Shown one piece after another: positions 1 to 8,469 of a stretch of 64,000 nucleotides of DNA. A model generated the notes under the pieces. It did not search any database and was not told where the DNA came from. It saw nothing but the letters and a program-made list of their open reading frames with translations. Position 1 is the stretch's first letter. The number at the start of each line of letters is the position of its first letter. The position numbers were made by a program, and so were the translations under genes. The stretch comes from Paraburkholderia sp. C35. GTDB taxonomy: Bacteria > Pseudomonadota > Gammaproteobacteria > Burkholderiales > Burkholderiaceae. The DNA lies in NCBI RefSeq assembly GCF_003121405.1, contig NZ_QBUY01000007.1:62001-126000 (forward strand), in the 5' to 3' direction.

Positions 1-819
1 CTTGTCGGTAGCGTCGGGCCTCGCAACGATGATTGCTTTTCTGACCAACGTCGTAATCTGCGGAATCGTGCAGATTTCCTGGTGATCCATAATGGCCACG
101 AGCGCGGAATATCCCGTTAGCGCCCCCGGGTCGGTTTTCACCCTGCTCTGGTGCGTGACGATGGCGTTGAGCGTTAATGTGCGTACCGAATCGATATTCT
201 CCGCAGCAAAGAGAAAGTCTTTCGTGTAAATACTTGTGCCGGCTACAAACGTCGACGTTACGAGCGCCGTCGCGGTAACCGCTGCCGGACCCGCGTGCGT
301 TAGCGCCAGTATGGACGTCGCCAAGGTTCCAGCCGCGGTGACGTAGTCGTTCGCAACGATGATCCAATGCTGTCTTTGCCCGGCATTGCGGAAATAGTCC
401 CAGCACGACGCGTAAATCAGGGCGAATCCCGCGTCAAGCATATCCGCTGCTGCTTCGCCATCTTTGGGGTTGCGGAGCGAAATGGCAGCCATTCTGTTGA
501 ACCGGGCGGCGAGCACGCCCATGCCTTCTACCGCTAGGGGCGTCGAGGCAGCTTCTGCTGCCGAAGCAGTTGCCGGTGCTGAAGCCGTCGCACTCGCTGA
601 TACAGCTGCTGGCGTTGTAGGTTGACCAGGATTCGTGGGCGGGTCCGACGCAGCGGCCGCAGATAAGACCGCGGGTGTCCAGTCAGCAGTGACGATTGGT
701 TTCGGGCCGGTTGGAATCCCGCAGGCTACGAGTAGCGCACTGACACAGATTGCCGCGATTGTGAGACGTCCGCTTAAGGGCAGTAGTGTGCCCGTCCGGG
801 CGATGTGAGCTCGCGACAT
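1..819 (-). CDS. Putative lipoprotein, partial at left edge
   Basis: An open frame of 273 codons starts with ATG at 819-817 and continues past the left edge, so the C terminus is unseen. An AGAGG-type ribosome site lies about 8 nt upstream. The N terminus has a basic stretch, a hydrophobic core and the lipobox LVAC followed by Gly, which predicts lipidation at Cys33. A Pro/Ala/Ser/Thr-rich linker (about residues 45-92) follows, then a mainly helical, Ala-rich domain with one Cys-Trp-Asp segment. I do not recognise the family. The export signal is visible; the cellular role is unknown. No partner gene is visible on its upstream side. Confidence 0.7.
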   Translation of the reverse strand, partial: MSRAHIARTGTLLPLSGRLTIAAICVSALLVACGIPTGPKPIVTADWTPAVLSAAAASDPPTNPGQPTTPAAVSASATASAPATASAAEAASTPLAVEGMGVLAARFNRMAAISLRNPKDGEAAADMLDAGFALIYASCWDYFRNAGQRQHWIIVANDYVTAAGTLATSILALTHAGPAAVTATALVTSTFVAGTSIYTKDFLFAAENIDSVRTLTLNAIVTHQSRVKTDPGALTGYSALVAIMDHQEICTIPQITTLVRKAIIVARPDATDK

Positions 820-1673
820 TTTTTAACCTCTTCTTAGCGTAACGCATTCACGGCCGGAATGCGGGAGCCCCTCGAACAGACCACGGGATCATGCCGGTCA
901 GAAACACGGGGCCGCCAAAGGGTATTTTATAAAGCGCAAGGTATCTGGTCCCGTGCGTCGTAGGCCCATGTGTGAGGGAGGCCACATTCGCTAGATGCAA
1001 AACGCCAAATCACCAGAGCGATTACGGCAGATGGACCAGGCAAATGCGGGAGCGGCAGAAAGCAAGTGCTGCCAAGCGGCGAGCAAGGCTCGCTGCAGGC
1101 AGTATTCCAGCGAGCCGACCCCGAGGGTTTTCTGTCGATGCACGGGTTGTTTGGTATCGCATCCTGAGCAGTGGGCGAGCGAGCAAGTCAATAAACGTCT
1201 GTATCGCGCTTCGTCTCGCTGAGCAATAAATGGATCTTGTGGCCAGCTTCATCTGCATTCAGCAAGCCGACAACGTTGGCAATGACCGCATACCACTGGT
1301 CATCGGCAAGCTGTGTGAAAAGAGCGCGAAGCGTCGTGCTCGGTCTGATCAGGAACTGATGCCGCGTAAGGAACAGATAAGGCCAGCTATTCCGCGTTTG
1401 TAAGTCCGCCTGTATAGCGTACCCGACCACGACCCTGTGAGATCGGAAATCACGTCGACAGGCGCACTTTGATAGTTCACGTTATCTTAATAGCGTAACA
1501 AGCAAACACTTTTCGACAGTAAGATCCGTGGTGCAAACGCGGAGACACTCCAATCCGGTAAGCGGGACAGGCGCTCGCCGCAGGGGGCGCCTCTAGGCAT
1601 TCTCGTGATGTCAACGTGCGATCGGCGTATAGGCATGCATGCTGCGCGTCGGAGCAACGCCATACCGCACGTC
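820..1673. other. Gap with no convincing gene
   Basis: About 850 bp between the lipoprotein start and the 3' end of the VOC gene. It should hold the lipoprotein promoter. Short open frames exist on both strands, for example an 80-codon minus-strand frame at 1188-1430, but none has a recognisable domain, a good ribosome site and coding-like composition together. Possibly decayed DNA. Confidence 0.4.
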
Positions 1674-2333
1674 TCAGACCCCAGTCTGCTCTTTGAAAAT
1701 AAATTCTGCGTACCACTCGGGCCAGTTTTCGTCGTGTTTGCCGGTCTTTTTCTCGTGCTCACCGTGCGCCGCCGCTGCCCGGCGAAGCGCACCCTCGAGT
1801 TCGCTTGCCGACGAGAACGCTGGCCCAGACTCGACTCTACCAGGAAGCCGCGTGGTCACCTCCTGGAAAACCCACTCATTTCCGTCCGGATCTTTAAACG
1901 CGGCAAAAGACCCATAGCTCTTGCGCGCCGGTTGCGGACCCAGAACGCGCCCATACTCACCTGCATGATGGAATAAACCACCAGCATCGTGGAAGACTTC
2001 GCTTACATTGATGCCGCGATCCACGAGCGACGCACGGGCGACTTGCACATCGGACACGATGAGATGGAGACCCTGTACCGAGCCCGGCACTGCTGTGGTT
2101 ACCCCTGTGCCAAAGAGCAACGAGCAGTGCGAGCCTGGAGGGGTGAAGTGCACAACCCTGAACTGCTCATCTTTCGCAATATCGACATCCATCCTCCAGC
2201 CTAAGCTCTGGTAAAACTCCTTGGCTCTATCGACGTCCGACACAGGAATGACGATCACTTCGAGCCGCATGTCGAACTTGCGCCCGCCTTCGGCCCCGAT
2301 CTCCGCTTCGCCGGGCGATTGTTGATTGCTCAT
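1674..2333 (-). CDS. VOC family (glyoxalase/bleomycin-resistance fold) protein
   Basis: 219 residues. After about 20 variable residues comes a VOC domain (about 22-160): a beta strand with VIVIPVSDVDRAKEFYQSLG, then FTPPGSHCSLLFG, LHLIVSDVQVARASL and the closing DPDGNEWVFQEV, all typical of vicinal oxygen chelate proteins. An insertion with FHDAGGLFHH is shared with the paralog at 28441-29007. The C-terminal tail (about 180-219: AAAAHGEHEK, then NWPEWYAEFI) is a helical extension seen on many lactoylglutathione-lyase-like proteins and is absent from that paralog. VOC proteins bind a metal and act on small electrophiles, antibiotics or aromatic substrates; the substrate cannot be read here. 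It appears monocistronic. Confidence 0.85.
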   Translation of the reverse strand: MSNQQSPGEAEIGAEGGRKFDMRLEVIVIPVSDVDRAKEFYQSLGWRMDVDIAKDEQFRVVHFTPPGSHCSLLFGTGVTTAVPGSVQGLHLIVSDVQVARASLVDRGINVSEVFHDAGGLFHHAGEYGRVLGPQPARKSYGSFAAFKDPDGNEWVFQEVTTRLPGRVESGPAFSSASELEGALRRAAAAHGEHEKKTGKHDENWPEWYAEFIFKEQTGV

Positions 2334-3249
2334 GATGCTTCCCTCACGGTTGAACGATCAAATGAAAATATTAAGCAACTGCAGATATGGCTCCGCACCC
2401 GAAGCAAAGTGCTTGAGCGGTCTTTTCCAATTTTCCGAAGCTTCTTTCGAACTTTATCGCGACGGCCGAATCGTGTCTCCGAAGGTTACGCAGTTTGACT
2501 GTTTCGCGGAGGAAAGGACCAGTAGCCTTGTTGTGGACATTGTTTTATCCGCATCGGGTCTGATCGGGAACGGCGTAACTTTTGGGCAACAATGCTCACG
2601 TTGATTTGCTTGGCAAGCAACAAAGTCGAGGGTGGTGATACTTGGCGTCTTCATCAGCGCACAAGCACTTGTTACACCGCTGTGCGACCAAGCGCGTCGT
2701 ACTTGATCCGTCGCACATCTCCTAGCTCTCAACCCCGACGCAATCACGATCCATGCAATCGAAAAATTAGGTCTGGCAGGATCAATCTGCTGCAGAAACA
2801 CCAAGTTTTCTATAGTGCCCGCGGATTCGCGAAACTTTCGAGAAAATGTCTAATAACGCCCGCACGCGACACGCGTGTCATGTTTAACATAATGACACGT
2901 GCGACACGCCGCATAAAACATATAACCGTTATCTAATTCTCACAGCCCTCGTCGCATATTCGCGCGGGTCCGACAGACAATGGAAACGCCATAGCGGACG
3001 GCAGCAGAAACGCATTAGATCCGAAGATCGGCCACCGTCATCAAATAACCGTTTTCGCTACCGTGACTAACGTTAGCCACTTTCGACTAACCGTGAGATA
3101 AACGCGGCGCACTTCCCGCAAGCATGGCCACCAAATCCAACAAGCCTGGAAATAGCCAATAAAGCGCGTAGACCTCGACCAAATACGAGCCATGTTCCTA
3201 GAACAATAATTAACGAACCGAAATCACGATCAAGTTCGACGAGAGCTAC
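2334..3249. other. Regulatory-looking intergenic region
   Basis: About 915 bp upstream of both the VOC gene (leftward) and the 174-residue unknown gene (rightward). No frame here looks coding. The notable content is a cluster of GACACG half-sites at 2868-2908, followed by an AT-rich stretch (about 2911-2937) that could hold a rightward -10 region. Several closely spaced in-frame stops precede 3250, so the following gene does not extend into it. Confidence 0.4.
2868..2908. promoter_or_regulatory. Clustered inverted repeats, candidate operator
   Basis: Four copies of GACACG or its complement CGTGTC lie within 41 bp. GACACGCGTGTC (2868-2879) is a perfect 12-bp palindrome. CGTGTCAT (2874-2881) and ATGACACG (2892-2899) form a perfect 8-bp inverted repeat around GTTTAACATA. 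A fourth GACACG is at 2903-2908. This density in a non-coding stretch suggests cooperative binding of a dimeric regulator; which one is unknown. Confidence 0.45.
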
Positions 3250-3774
3250 ATGGAAGAGGTCCGACGCGGCTACAAGCCACTTTTCTTTCCCGCTGCCATT
3301 TACTGGGACTGCATTCATCCCTCGCGTCAAGGGAAGCGGGACACGCTGCCTTCACCCAATAACCTCGTTCATGCACACACGTTCGAACACGGCTGGAAGT
3401 CCTTCGCTACGTGCAGTGTGTCGATCGTGGATTGGAACCACGATTACCCAGGACCAACGTTCAAAGGTATCGCTGGAGAGGAGCTAAGCCTGATCAAACG
3501 AATAACCGTAGGCGTAACCTGTACGGATAGAGCAAAACGTCCGATCCAGGCAACCGGATATCTCTTCGACAAGCGACTGAATTTCATCGGGTTGATCGAA
3601 TTCAGGTATTTCAGCGAACGCATGGCGAAGACAATGGATTTCGACGTCGAACATTTTGCTTTACCAATGTCGACCACGATTCAGGTGCGCTTCCAGGTCG
3701 GTGGCGGCGGTTCGCCAACAGTTCCTTTTCCCCCTCTTATCAGCAGCGTCTTCATAGAAGTATGCAACCAGTGA
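3250..3774 (+). CDS. Hypothetical protein, 174 residues
   Basis: The frame opens at ATG 3250 with a GAGAG ribosome-site-like sequence 5-9 nt upstream. In-frame stops at 3211 and earlier prevent any longer product. The protein has no signal peptide or membrane segment. It alternates beta-type hydrophobic stretches (FATCSVSIVDW, LIKRITVGVTC, IQVRFQVGGGG) and looks like a small all-beta domain. I do not recognise the family. It lies 66 bp upstream of the orphan flagellar hook gene on the same strand, so the two may be co-transcribed, but nothing in its sequence is typical of flagellar proteins. Confidence 0.5.
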   Translation: MEEVRRGYKPLFFPAAIYWDCIHPSRQGKRDTLPSPNNLVHAHTFEHGWKSFATCSVSIVDWNHDYPGPTFKGIAGEELSLIKRITVGVTCTDRAKRPIQATGYLFDKRLNFIGLIEFRYFSERMAKTMDFDVEHFALPMSTTIQVRFQVGGGGSPTVPFPPLISSVFIEVCNQ

Positions 3775-3840
3775 AGGCCACGACGAATCGGCGCCATTGC
3801 GCGGACGCGTTCCCTTTACCTCACCCCAAAGGATAAAACA

Positions 3841-5079
3841 ATGAGTTACGCAACGGCATTAAGCGGATTGGCGGGTGCATCCAAAGATCTGGATGTTGTT
3901 TCCAACAACATAGCCAATGCCAGCACGGTCGGATTCAAATCAGGTCAGGCGCAATTCGCCGACATGTATGCAAACGCGCTGACCACGGCGGTGACGAACC
4001 AGGTGGGTATCGGTGTACGCGTATCGACAGTCGCTCAGGATTTTAGTCAAGGAACGATCACCTCGACAGATCGGGATCTGGACGTTGCGATCAACGGCAA
4101 TGGCTTCTTCGAACTGTCGCAAAACGGAACAACTGTGTATTCGCGCAACGGCCAGTTCTTTATGGCGAAGAACGGTGCGATCACAAACGCTGACGGCCTC
4201 CAACTGATGGGCTACGCGGCAAACGCTAACGGTACGATCAACACGGGCAGTGTCGTCCCGCTCTTTATTCCAACAAGCGATATGCCGCCAGCGGCGACGA
4301 CCAAAATCGGCGTGCAATTCAATCTCAACTCGCAAGCGTCCGTGCCGACAACCGCGCCCTTCTCTGCCACCGACGGAACGAGCTGGACGACCACGACTAC
4401 TGTGCCTGTCTACGATTCGCTCGGCGGAGATCACGACGTCAACCTTTACTTCGTCAAGAACTCGGTCGGTTCGTGGACCGCGTATGGCACGACGGGTTCA
4501 CCGCCCGCTCCCGTCGGCCCGAATGCCAACGGCAATCTCGGCACAGTCACCTTCGACAATAGCGGCAATATCACATCGCCCAGCCCGGCGAGCTTTTCAC
4601 TCAGCATTCCCAACGGCGCGGACGGTGGTGCGACAACGCAGCCTTTGACTCTCGACCTTACCGGTACTACACAGTTCGGCCAGGCATCGGGGCCGACGAG
4701 TCCGCCAACGAATGATGGTTGGGCTGCTGGAGAACTTAGCCGTTACTCGATTGGATCAGACGGTGTTATTACCGGGACGTACACGAATGGACAAAATCGG
4801 GCGCTTGGGCAAGTAGTGCTCGCGAACTTCACCAACCCCAACGGGCTGGTAAATCTGGGCGGTAACATCTATGGACAGACGGCAGCATCTGGCAATCCCG
4901 CCGTTGCTGCACCAGGTACGACCGATCACGGTCAACTGCAGGGTGGCGCCGTAGAAAACTCGAATGTCGACCTGACAAGTGAACTGGTCAACCTCATTAC
5001 GGCGCAACGCGATTATCAGGCTAATTCCCAATCGATCAAGACTCAGCAGACTGTTGACCAAACGCTTATTAATCTGTAA
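3841..5079 (+). CDS. flgE: Flagellar hook protein FlgE (orphan copy)
   Basis: 412 residues with the full hook-protein plan. The N-terminal helix begins MSYATALSGL and holds LDVVSNNIANASTVGFKSGQ, the conserved flagellar rod/hook motif; then DLDVAINGNGFF, a variable central region rich in Thr, Gly and Asn, and the C-terminal motif VENSNVDLTSELVNLITAQR plus the amphipathic end helix finishing TLINL. Hook proteins polymerise outside the cell after export by the flagellar type III apparatus. The start is set by AAAGGA 8 nt upstream. No other flagellar gene is nearby, so this is a detached copy outside a flgBCDEFGHIJ operon. It may be a paralog with a different central domain or the remnant of a second flagellar set. 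Confidence 0.93.
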   Translation: MSYATALSGLAGASKDLDVVSNNIANASTVGFKSGQAQFADMYANALTTAVTNQVGIGVRVSTVAQDFSQGTITSTDRDLDVAINGNGFFELSQNGTTVYSRNGQFFMAKNGAITNADGLQLMGYAANANGTINTGSVVPLFIPTSDMPPAATTKIGVQFNLNSQASVPTTAPFSATDGTSWTTTTTVPVYDSLGGDHDVNLYFVKNSVGSWTAYGTTGSPPAPVGPNANGNLGTVTFDNSGNITSPSPASFSLSIPNGADGGATTQPLTLDLTGTTQFGQASGPTSPPTNDGWAAGELSRYSIGSDGVITGTYTNGQNRALGQVVLANFTNPNGLVNLGGNIYGQTAASGNPAVAAPGTTDHGQLQGGAVENSNVDLTSELVNLITAQRDYQANSQSIKTQQTVDQTLINL

Positions 5080-5266
5080 GCCGAAATGGCTGATGATACC
5101 GATCGATGCGCAATCGTGATCGCGTGCGGGTTACATGCACTTGTGTGCTTTGTAGCCCGCAATCCCCAGCGAACATGGAAGTCCGCAACGCACATCCATC
5201 AGACAGAAGCCCGTGCGACTGCATATGCACATATTGGGACAGTCACCGTGCCCCACAGGTAGCTCG

Positions 5267-7039
5267 ATGAGTTTAGCAACAGAAGAAAAAGCACAATACA
5301 TCACCGAAGAACTCGAACGGATTGCCCAAAACAGGCTTTTCACGAATTCCGCCCGTCTAGTGCGTTTCCTTCGATTCGCTGTTGATGAAGCACTGAATGA
5401 ACGGGGGCATCTTCTCAAGGAATACTTGATCGGTACAAAAGTCTACGACCGACCGCACGGTTACGATCCTCGTATTGACTCTGTCGTTCGCGTAGAAGCC
5501 CGTCGTTTGCGTTCGAAACTCAAGCAATATTATGAAACGGCTGGCGTTGCGTCGAATTTTCGCATCATGTTTCAGACGGGATCGTACGCCCCGACATTCG
5601 TTTCCATCGACAACACAGATCAAGTATCGCGACACCCCGAATCGCGTTCGCAACAGAGGCCAACAGATCTTTATACCGATGGCGAAGGTACAGGAGTCGC
5701 AGTGCTTCCTTTCAGGTGCGTGACGACGTGTGCGCAAACCGCTGAATTCGCTGCTGGGCTTACTGACGAACTCGCATATCTGATAAGTATTTCGCGTGGA
5801 TTTCGTGTCCTTGGTCACGACGCCGTTCCCCGCGCATGTAACGATGCGACCTGGTCCACGTCAATTGCGCGCGAACGCGGCATTCACGTTTTCCTTCATG
5901 GTGCCGTACGTCGCTCTCGCGAGCGTTACCGGGTTACCGCCGAAATGCATGATTCCACTGGCTTCGTCGTCTGGTCAACCCGATTCGACGTTGACGCTGA
6001 AAACGTCGAATCTGAGCAAGAGCGGATCGCGACCAGTATTGCGGCACGTTTGCGACTCGACTACTCGCCACTACGCGCAATGCACGTATCGCCCAGCCGA
6101 ACGGCGGTGCGCTCCCTCGGCCTCTCTATGCGCGGACGACAAGCTATCGACGGGCAGGGACCAGCGGCAATAGGCGACGCGATACGCTTAATGACGGCAT
6201 CCGCCGTCAAGGTGCAAACTTGCACGCGGCTCTGGTCGACGATTGCGGATGGCCATATCGAGCTTTTCAGACTTGACGCGCTCGAGCACGAACCCGCTTG
6301 GGATGTCGGCAAACCCATCGTTGACCGTGTGCTGGCGCTTGATCCCCTTTCTTCCGAAGGCCACTGCGCCGCCGCAGGCGTTCATGGCTGGCTGCGCTGG
6401 AACTGGACGAAGGCGTCGACACATCTTCGCATCGCACTCGGCACGGCAGACATAGCGCGTGCACACCATCTGCATGGCCTTCTGCTTTCATACGACGGAC
6501 GCTTCGAAGAAGCGCTCGGTCAGTTATATCAGGCATATTCCCTCGACTCCTTCTCCCAGTCTGTCAAGGCAGACATTGCCCGCACGCTGTTTCTCGCGCG
6601 CAAATATGATGCTTTGACGGCGATGGTCGAAAGTGATCTGGAACGCGAGTCGAATCTTGACGTTCTCAGATATCTTGGCCTTGCATATGTATTCTCCGGA
6701 GCACTAGATAAGGCCGAACTTCTCGAAACGCACATATTGAATCACGTGCCCGGGTCCGAGGCGCATCGGATCGTTACTGCCGAGTTAGCAGCGTGGTTAG
6801 GGCGCCCCGCCGATGCGACGCTCGTGCTAAAGAGCCAACAGATTTCGTGCGCCGCTCGCGCGTTTCTCACAGTGGCGATCGGGGATTATCCAATGAGCGT
6901 CGCTGCGCTGAGTCTTGCGCGAAAAAAACGTAGCCCGATCGTGCTCACACTGCACTTCGACGCCCGCTTCGACAATCTACGGCGTAATGCGACATTTGAC
7001 TCAATTGCCAATCAGGCTCGCGTCAAATTTTCCGACTGA
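5267..7039 (+). CDS. CadC-like winged-helix regulator with TPR C-terminal region
   Basis: About 590 residues from ATG 5267 (AGGTAG upstream); a longer in-frame start at 5213 has no better ribosome site. The N-terminal 100 residues carry a motif common in large cyclase- or CadC-like regulators: FLRFAVDEAL, KEYLIGTKVYDRP, YDPRIDSVVRVEARRLRSKL and a closing GSYAPTF, interpreted as DNA- or partner-binding. A middle region (about 150-280: VAVLPFR, then FAAGLTDEL, FLHGAVRRS) matches the adenylate-cyclase-associated domain often found before TPRs. The rest is helical TPR-like repeat. No catalytic cyclase domain and no membrane segment are visible. It probably acts as a cytoplasmic regulator or scaffold; the target is unknown. 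It is transcribed toward the convergent secretion operon. Confidence 0.7.
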   Translation: MSLATEEKAQYITEELERIAQNRLFTNSARLVRFLRFAVDEALNERGHLLKEYLIGTKVYDRPHGYDPRIDSVVRVEARRLRSKLKQYYETAGVASNFRIMFQTGSYAPTFVSIDNTDQVSRHPESRSQQRPTDLYTDGEGTGVAVLPFRCVTTCAQTAEFAAGLTDELAYLISISRGFRVLGHDAVPRACNDATWSTSIARERGIHVFLHGAVRRSRERYRVTAEMHDSTGFVVWSTRFDVDAENVESEQERIATSIAARLRLDYSPLRAMHVSPSRTAVRSLGLSMRGRQAIDGQGPAAIGDAIRLMTASAVKVQTCTRLWSTIADGHIELFRLDALEHEPAWDVGKPIVDRVLALDPLSSEGHCAAAGVHGWLRWNWTKASTHLRIALGTADIARAHHLHGLLLSYDGRFEEALGQLYQAYSLDSFSQSVKADIARTLFLARKYDALTAMVESDLERESNLDVLRYLGLAYVFSGALDKAELLETHILNHVPGSEAHRIVTAELAAWLGRPADATLVLKSQQISCAARAFLTVAIGDYPMSVAALSLARKKRSPIVLTLHFDARFDNLRRNATFDSIANQARVKFSD

Positions 7040-7055
7040 ATTCGGGTGCGAACCG

Positions 7056-7571
7056 CTATGGCGGCCCCACTGATTGCACGCTGCCTCGCACCCCTTCAGA
7101 AGGCCGGGCGACAAACACCCAGTCGCTATATCTTTTTGCATCATCAAAGCCGCGAAATTCGCCAGAAAAATGTGCGATCTGAATGGGGCGTGCATGCGAT
7201 GCGCTGTGCACGCCGACGATCGTCTGTCCATCGGGCGAGCGAACGAATTCCCAATCCGCCTTGCCCGTCATCGGGTCAGCATAGAGCTTGCGCAAATGCC
7301 GCATGACATTCGGATAACGTGGATCACGGACGAGTTCTTCAAGCGTGGGTGGCTGATTCGGCTGACCGACGGGCGTCGCCAGCGCATAACTGAGCAATGC
7401 GCGCTGAAACTCGCCGCCGATGAACAGTAGTTCCCGTTCGGCCGCGCGCCGCTGATAGACGGCGCCAAGCTGTACCGTCGCGGCAGCCGCCACGCCGATG
7501 ATCGAAATCAGGATCAGCAGCGCGAGATACGCGTAGCCCCGTTGCGTCCCGCGTGCTTTTGTTTTGCGCAT
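7056..7571 (-). CDS. Minor pseudopilin lacking Glu5 (T2SS)
   Basis: 171 residues. The N terminus has a basic leader ending QRG, then YAYLALLILISIIGVAAAA, a class III (prepilin peptidase) signal: cleavage would follow the Gly and the hydrophobic helix spans about residues 13-34. The residue after cleavage is Tyr rather than Phe, and the fifth mature residue is Ala rather than the usual Glu. Loss of Glu5 is known for tip-type minor pseudopilins such as GspK, but this protein is much shorter than GspK. The C-terminal domain (TLEELVRDPRYP, then DPMTGKADWEFV) resembles the other pseudopilins here. Last gene of the operon, 2 bp after its upstream neighbour. Confidence 0.78.
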   Translation of the reverse strand: MRKTKARGTQRGYAYLALLILISIIGVAAAATVQLGAVYQRRAAERELLFIGGEFQRALLSYALATPVGQPNQPPTLEELVRDPRYPNVMRHLRKLYADPMTGKADWEFVRSPDGQTIVGVHSASHARPIQIAHFSGEFRGFDDAKRYSDWVFVARPSEGVRGSVQSVGPP

Positions 7572-7573
7572 GG

Positions 7574-7972
7574 CTACAGTGCCTCGTAAGGCTTACCGTT
7601 GCCGTCCACGCCCTGCGCGCCGCTTCGGATGTCGTAGACCTTGCCGGGCAGTGGTTCGTCGGGTGGCACGATATGCCATGTCGTCGTGCTCTCGGTGATG
7701 GGATCGACTGGCAGCGTGCGCAGATAGCGCTTCTCGACGAGTTCATCGAGTGAGTCCGGATAACGGCCCGCATCGCCGAAAAACCTGTCGATTGCATCGC
7801 GCGTTGCGAGCAGATTCTCCGCAAGTACCTTTTCCTTCGATGTATCGATCGAATGGAAGTAGTTCGGCAAAGCGATCGTGAGCATCAGCGCGATCACCGA
7901 CAACACGATCAGCAGTTCGATCAGCGTAAAGCCTTTTGCAACACGCGTGCGCCGCATCATCGGGTTCACCAT
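7574..7972 (-). CDS. Type II secretion pseudopilin (GspG-like)
   Basis: 132 residues. A basic leader ends AKG and is followed by FTLIELLIVLSVIALMLTIA, a canonical prepilin signal with Glu5, so it is processed by a prepilin peptidase encoded outside this window. The globular part has YPDSLDELVEKRYLRTLPVD, the PDSLDEL...DP pattern of major-type pseudopilins that form the short periplasmic pilus of the secretion system. Its start overlaps the end of the next upstream pseudopilin gene by 7 bp, consistent with translational coupling. Its length fits a GspG/GspH-class subunit. Confidence 0.85.
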   Translation of the reverse strand: MVNPMMRRTRVAKGFTLIELLIVLSVIALMLTIALPNYFHSIDTSKEKVLAENLLATRDAIDRFFGDAGRYPDSLDELVEKRYLRTLPVDPITESTTTWHIVPPDEPLPGKVYDIRSGAQGVDGNGKPYEAL

Positions 7973-8469
7973 CTGCGGTAGGCAATGCCATTGAGTCCGA
8001 TGCCCGTGGACGTCGAATATACGTCGTATACGTCATCGCCTTCCTGCGGATCGTCGGGTTCGCTGGCGTAGCTGCGCTTGCCCCAGGTCGTCGCATCGCC
8101 TGACTGCGAGTCAGGGTTCATTGGATCGCGCGGAATACGCCGCAGAAAATACAGCTTGTGCCCTTTCGGATCGGTCTGGTCCTTCACGCCGTCGACCAGC
8201 ACTTCGAGCGCGGGCGGATAGCCCGTCGCGCCCGCTTCTTTCGCAATGCGTCCGTCCTTGCTCGCGGCCTTGTAGGCATCGATCGCGCCGCGGATCTCGT
8301 GCAACGCGTTGCGCAGTTCCTGCTCGCGTTCGCGTTGCCGCATGACCTGCGCGACGGGCACGGTCATGCAGGCAAGCACGCCGAGAATCGCCAGCGTGAC
8401 GAGCAGTTCGATCAGCGTGAAGCCGGCCGCCCCGCGCCCGGCGGGGGATCGCACAATGGCGGCCATCAT
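7966..8469 (-). CDS. Type II secretion pseudopilin
   Basis: 167 residues. The leader ends GAAG, then FTLIELLVTLAILGVLACMT, a prepilin-type signal with Glu5. The soluble region starts with a charged helix (QREREQELRNALHEIRGAID) and contains YPPALEVLVDGV and RIPRDPMNP, standard in pseudopilins. It overlaps the secretin stop by 4 bp, indicating coupled translation. It probably assembles with the products of 7056-7972 and gspG into the pseudopilus that pushes substrates through the secretin. Confidence 0.85.
   Translation of the reverse strand: MMAAIVRSPAGRGAAGFTLIELLVTLAILGVLACMTVPVAQVMRQREREQELRNALHEIRGAIDAYKAASKDGRIAKEAGATGYPPALEVLVDGVKDQTDPKGHKLYFLRRIPRDPMNPDSQSGDATTWGKRSYASEPDDPQEGDDVYDVYSTSTGIGLNGIAYRRW

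Noticed and set aside
972..1258. Overlapping short frames on both strands
   Set aside because: Arg/Ala-rich short products without domain or ribosome site; composition alone explains them.
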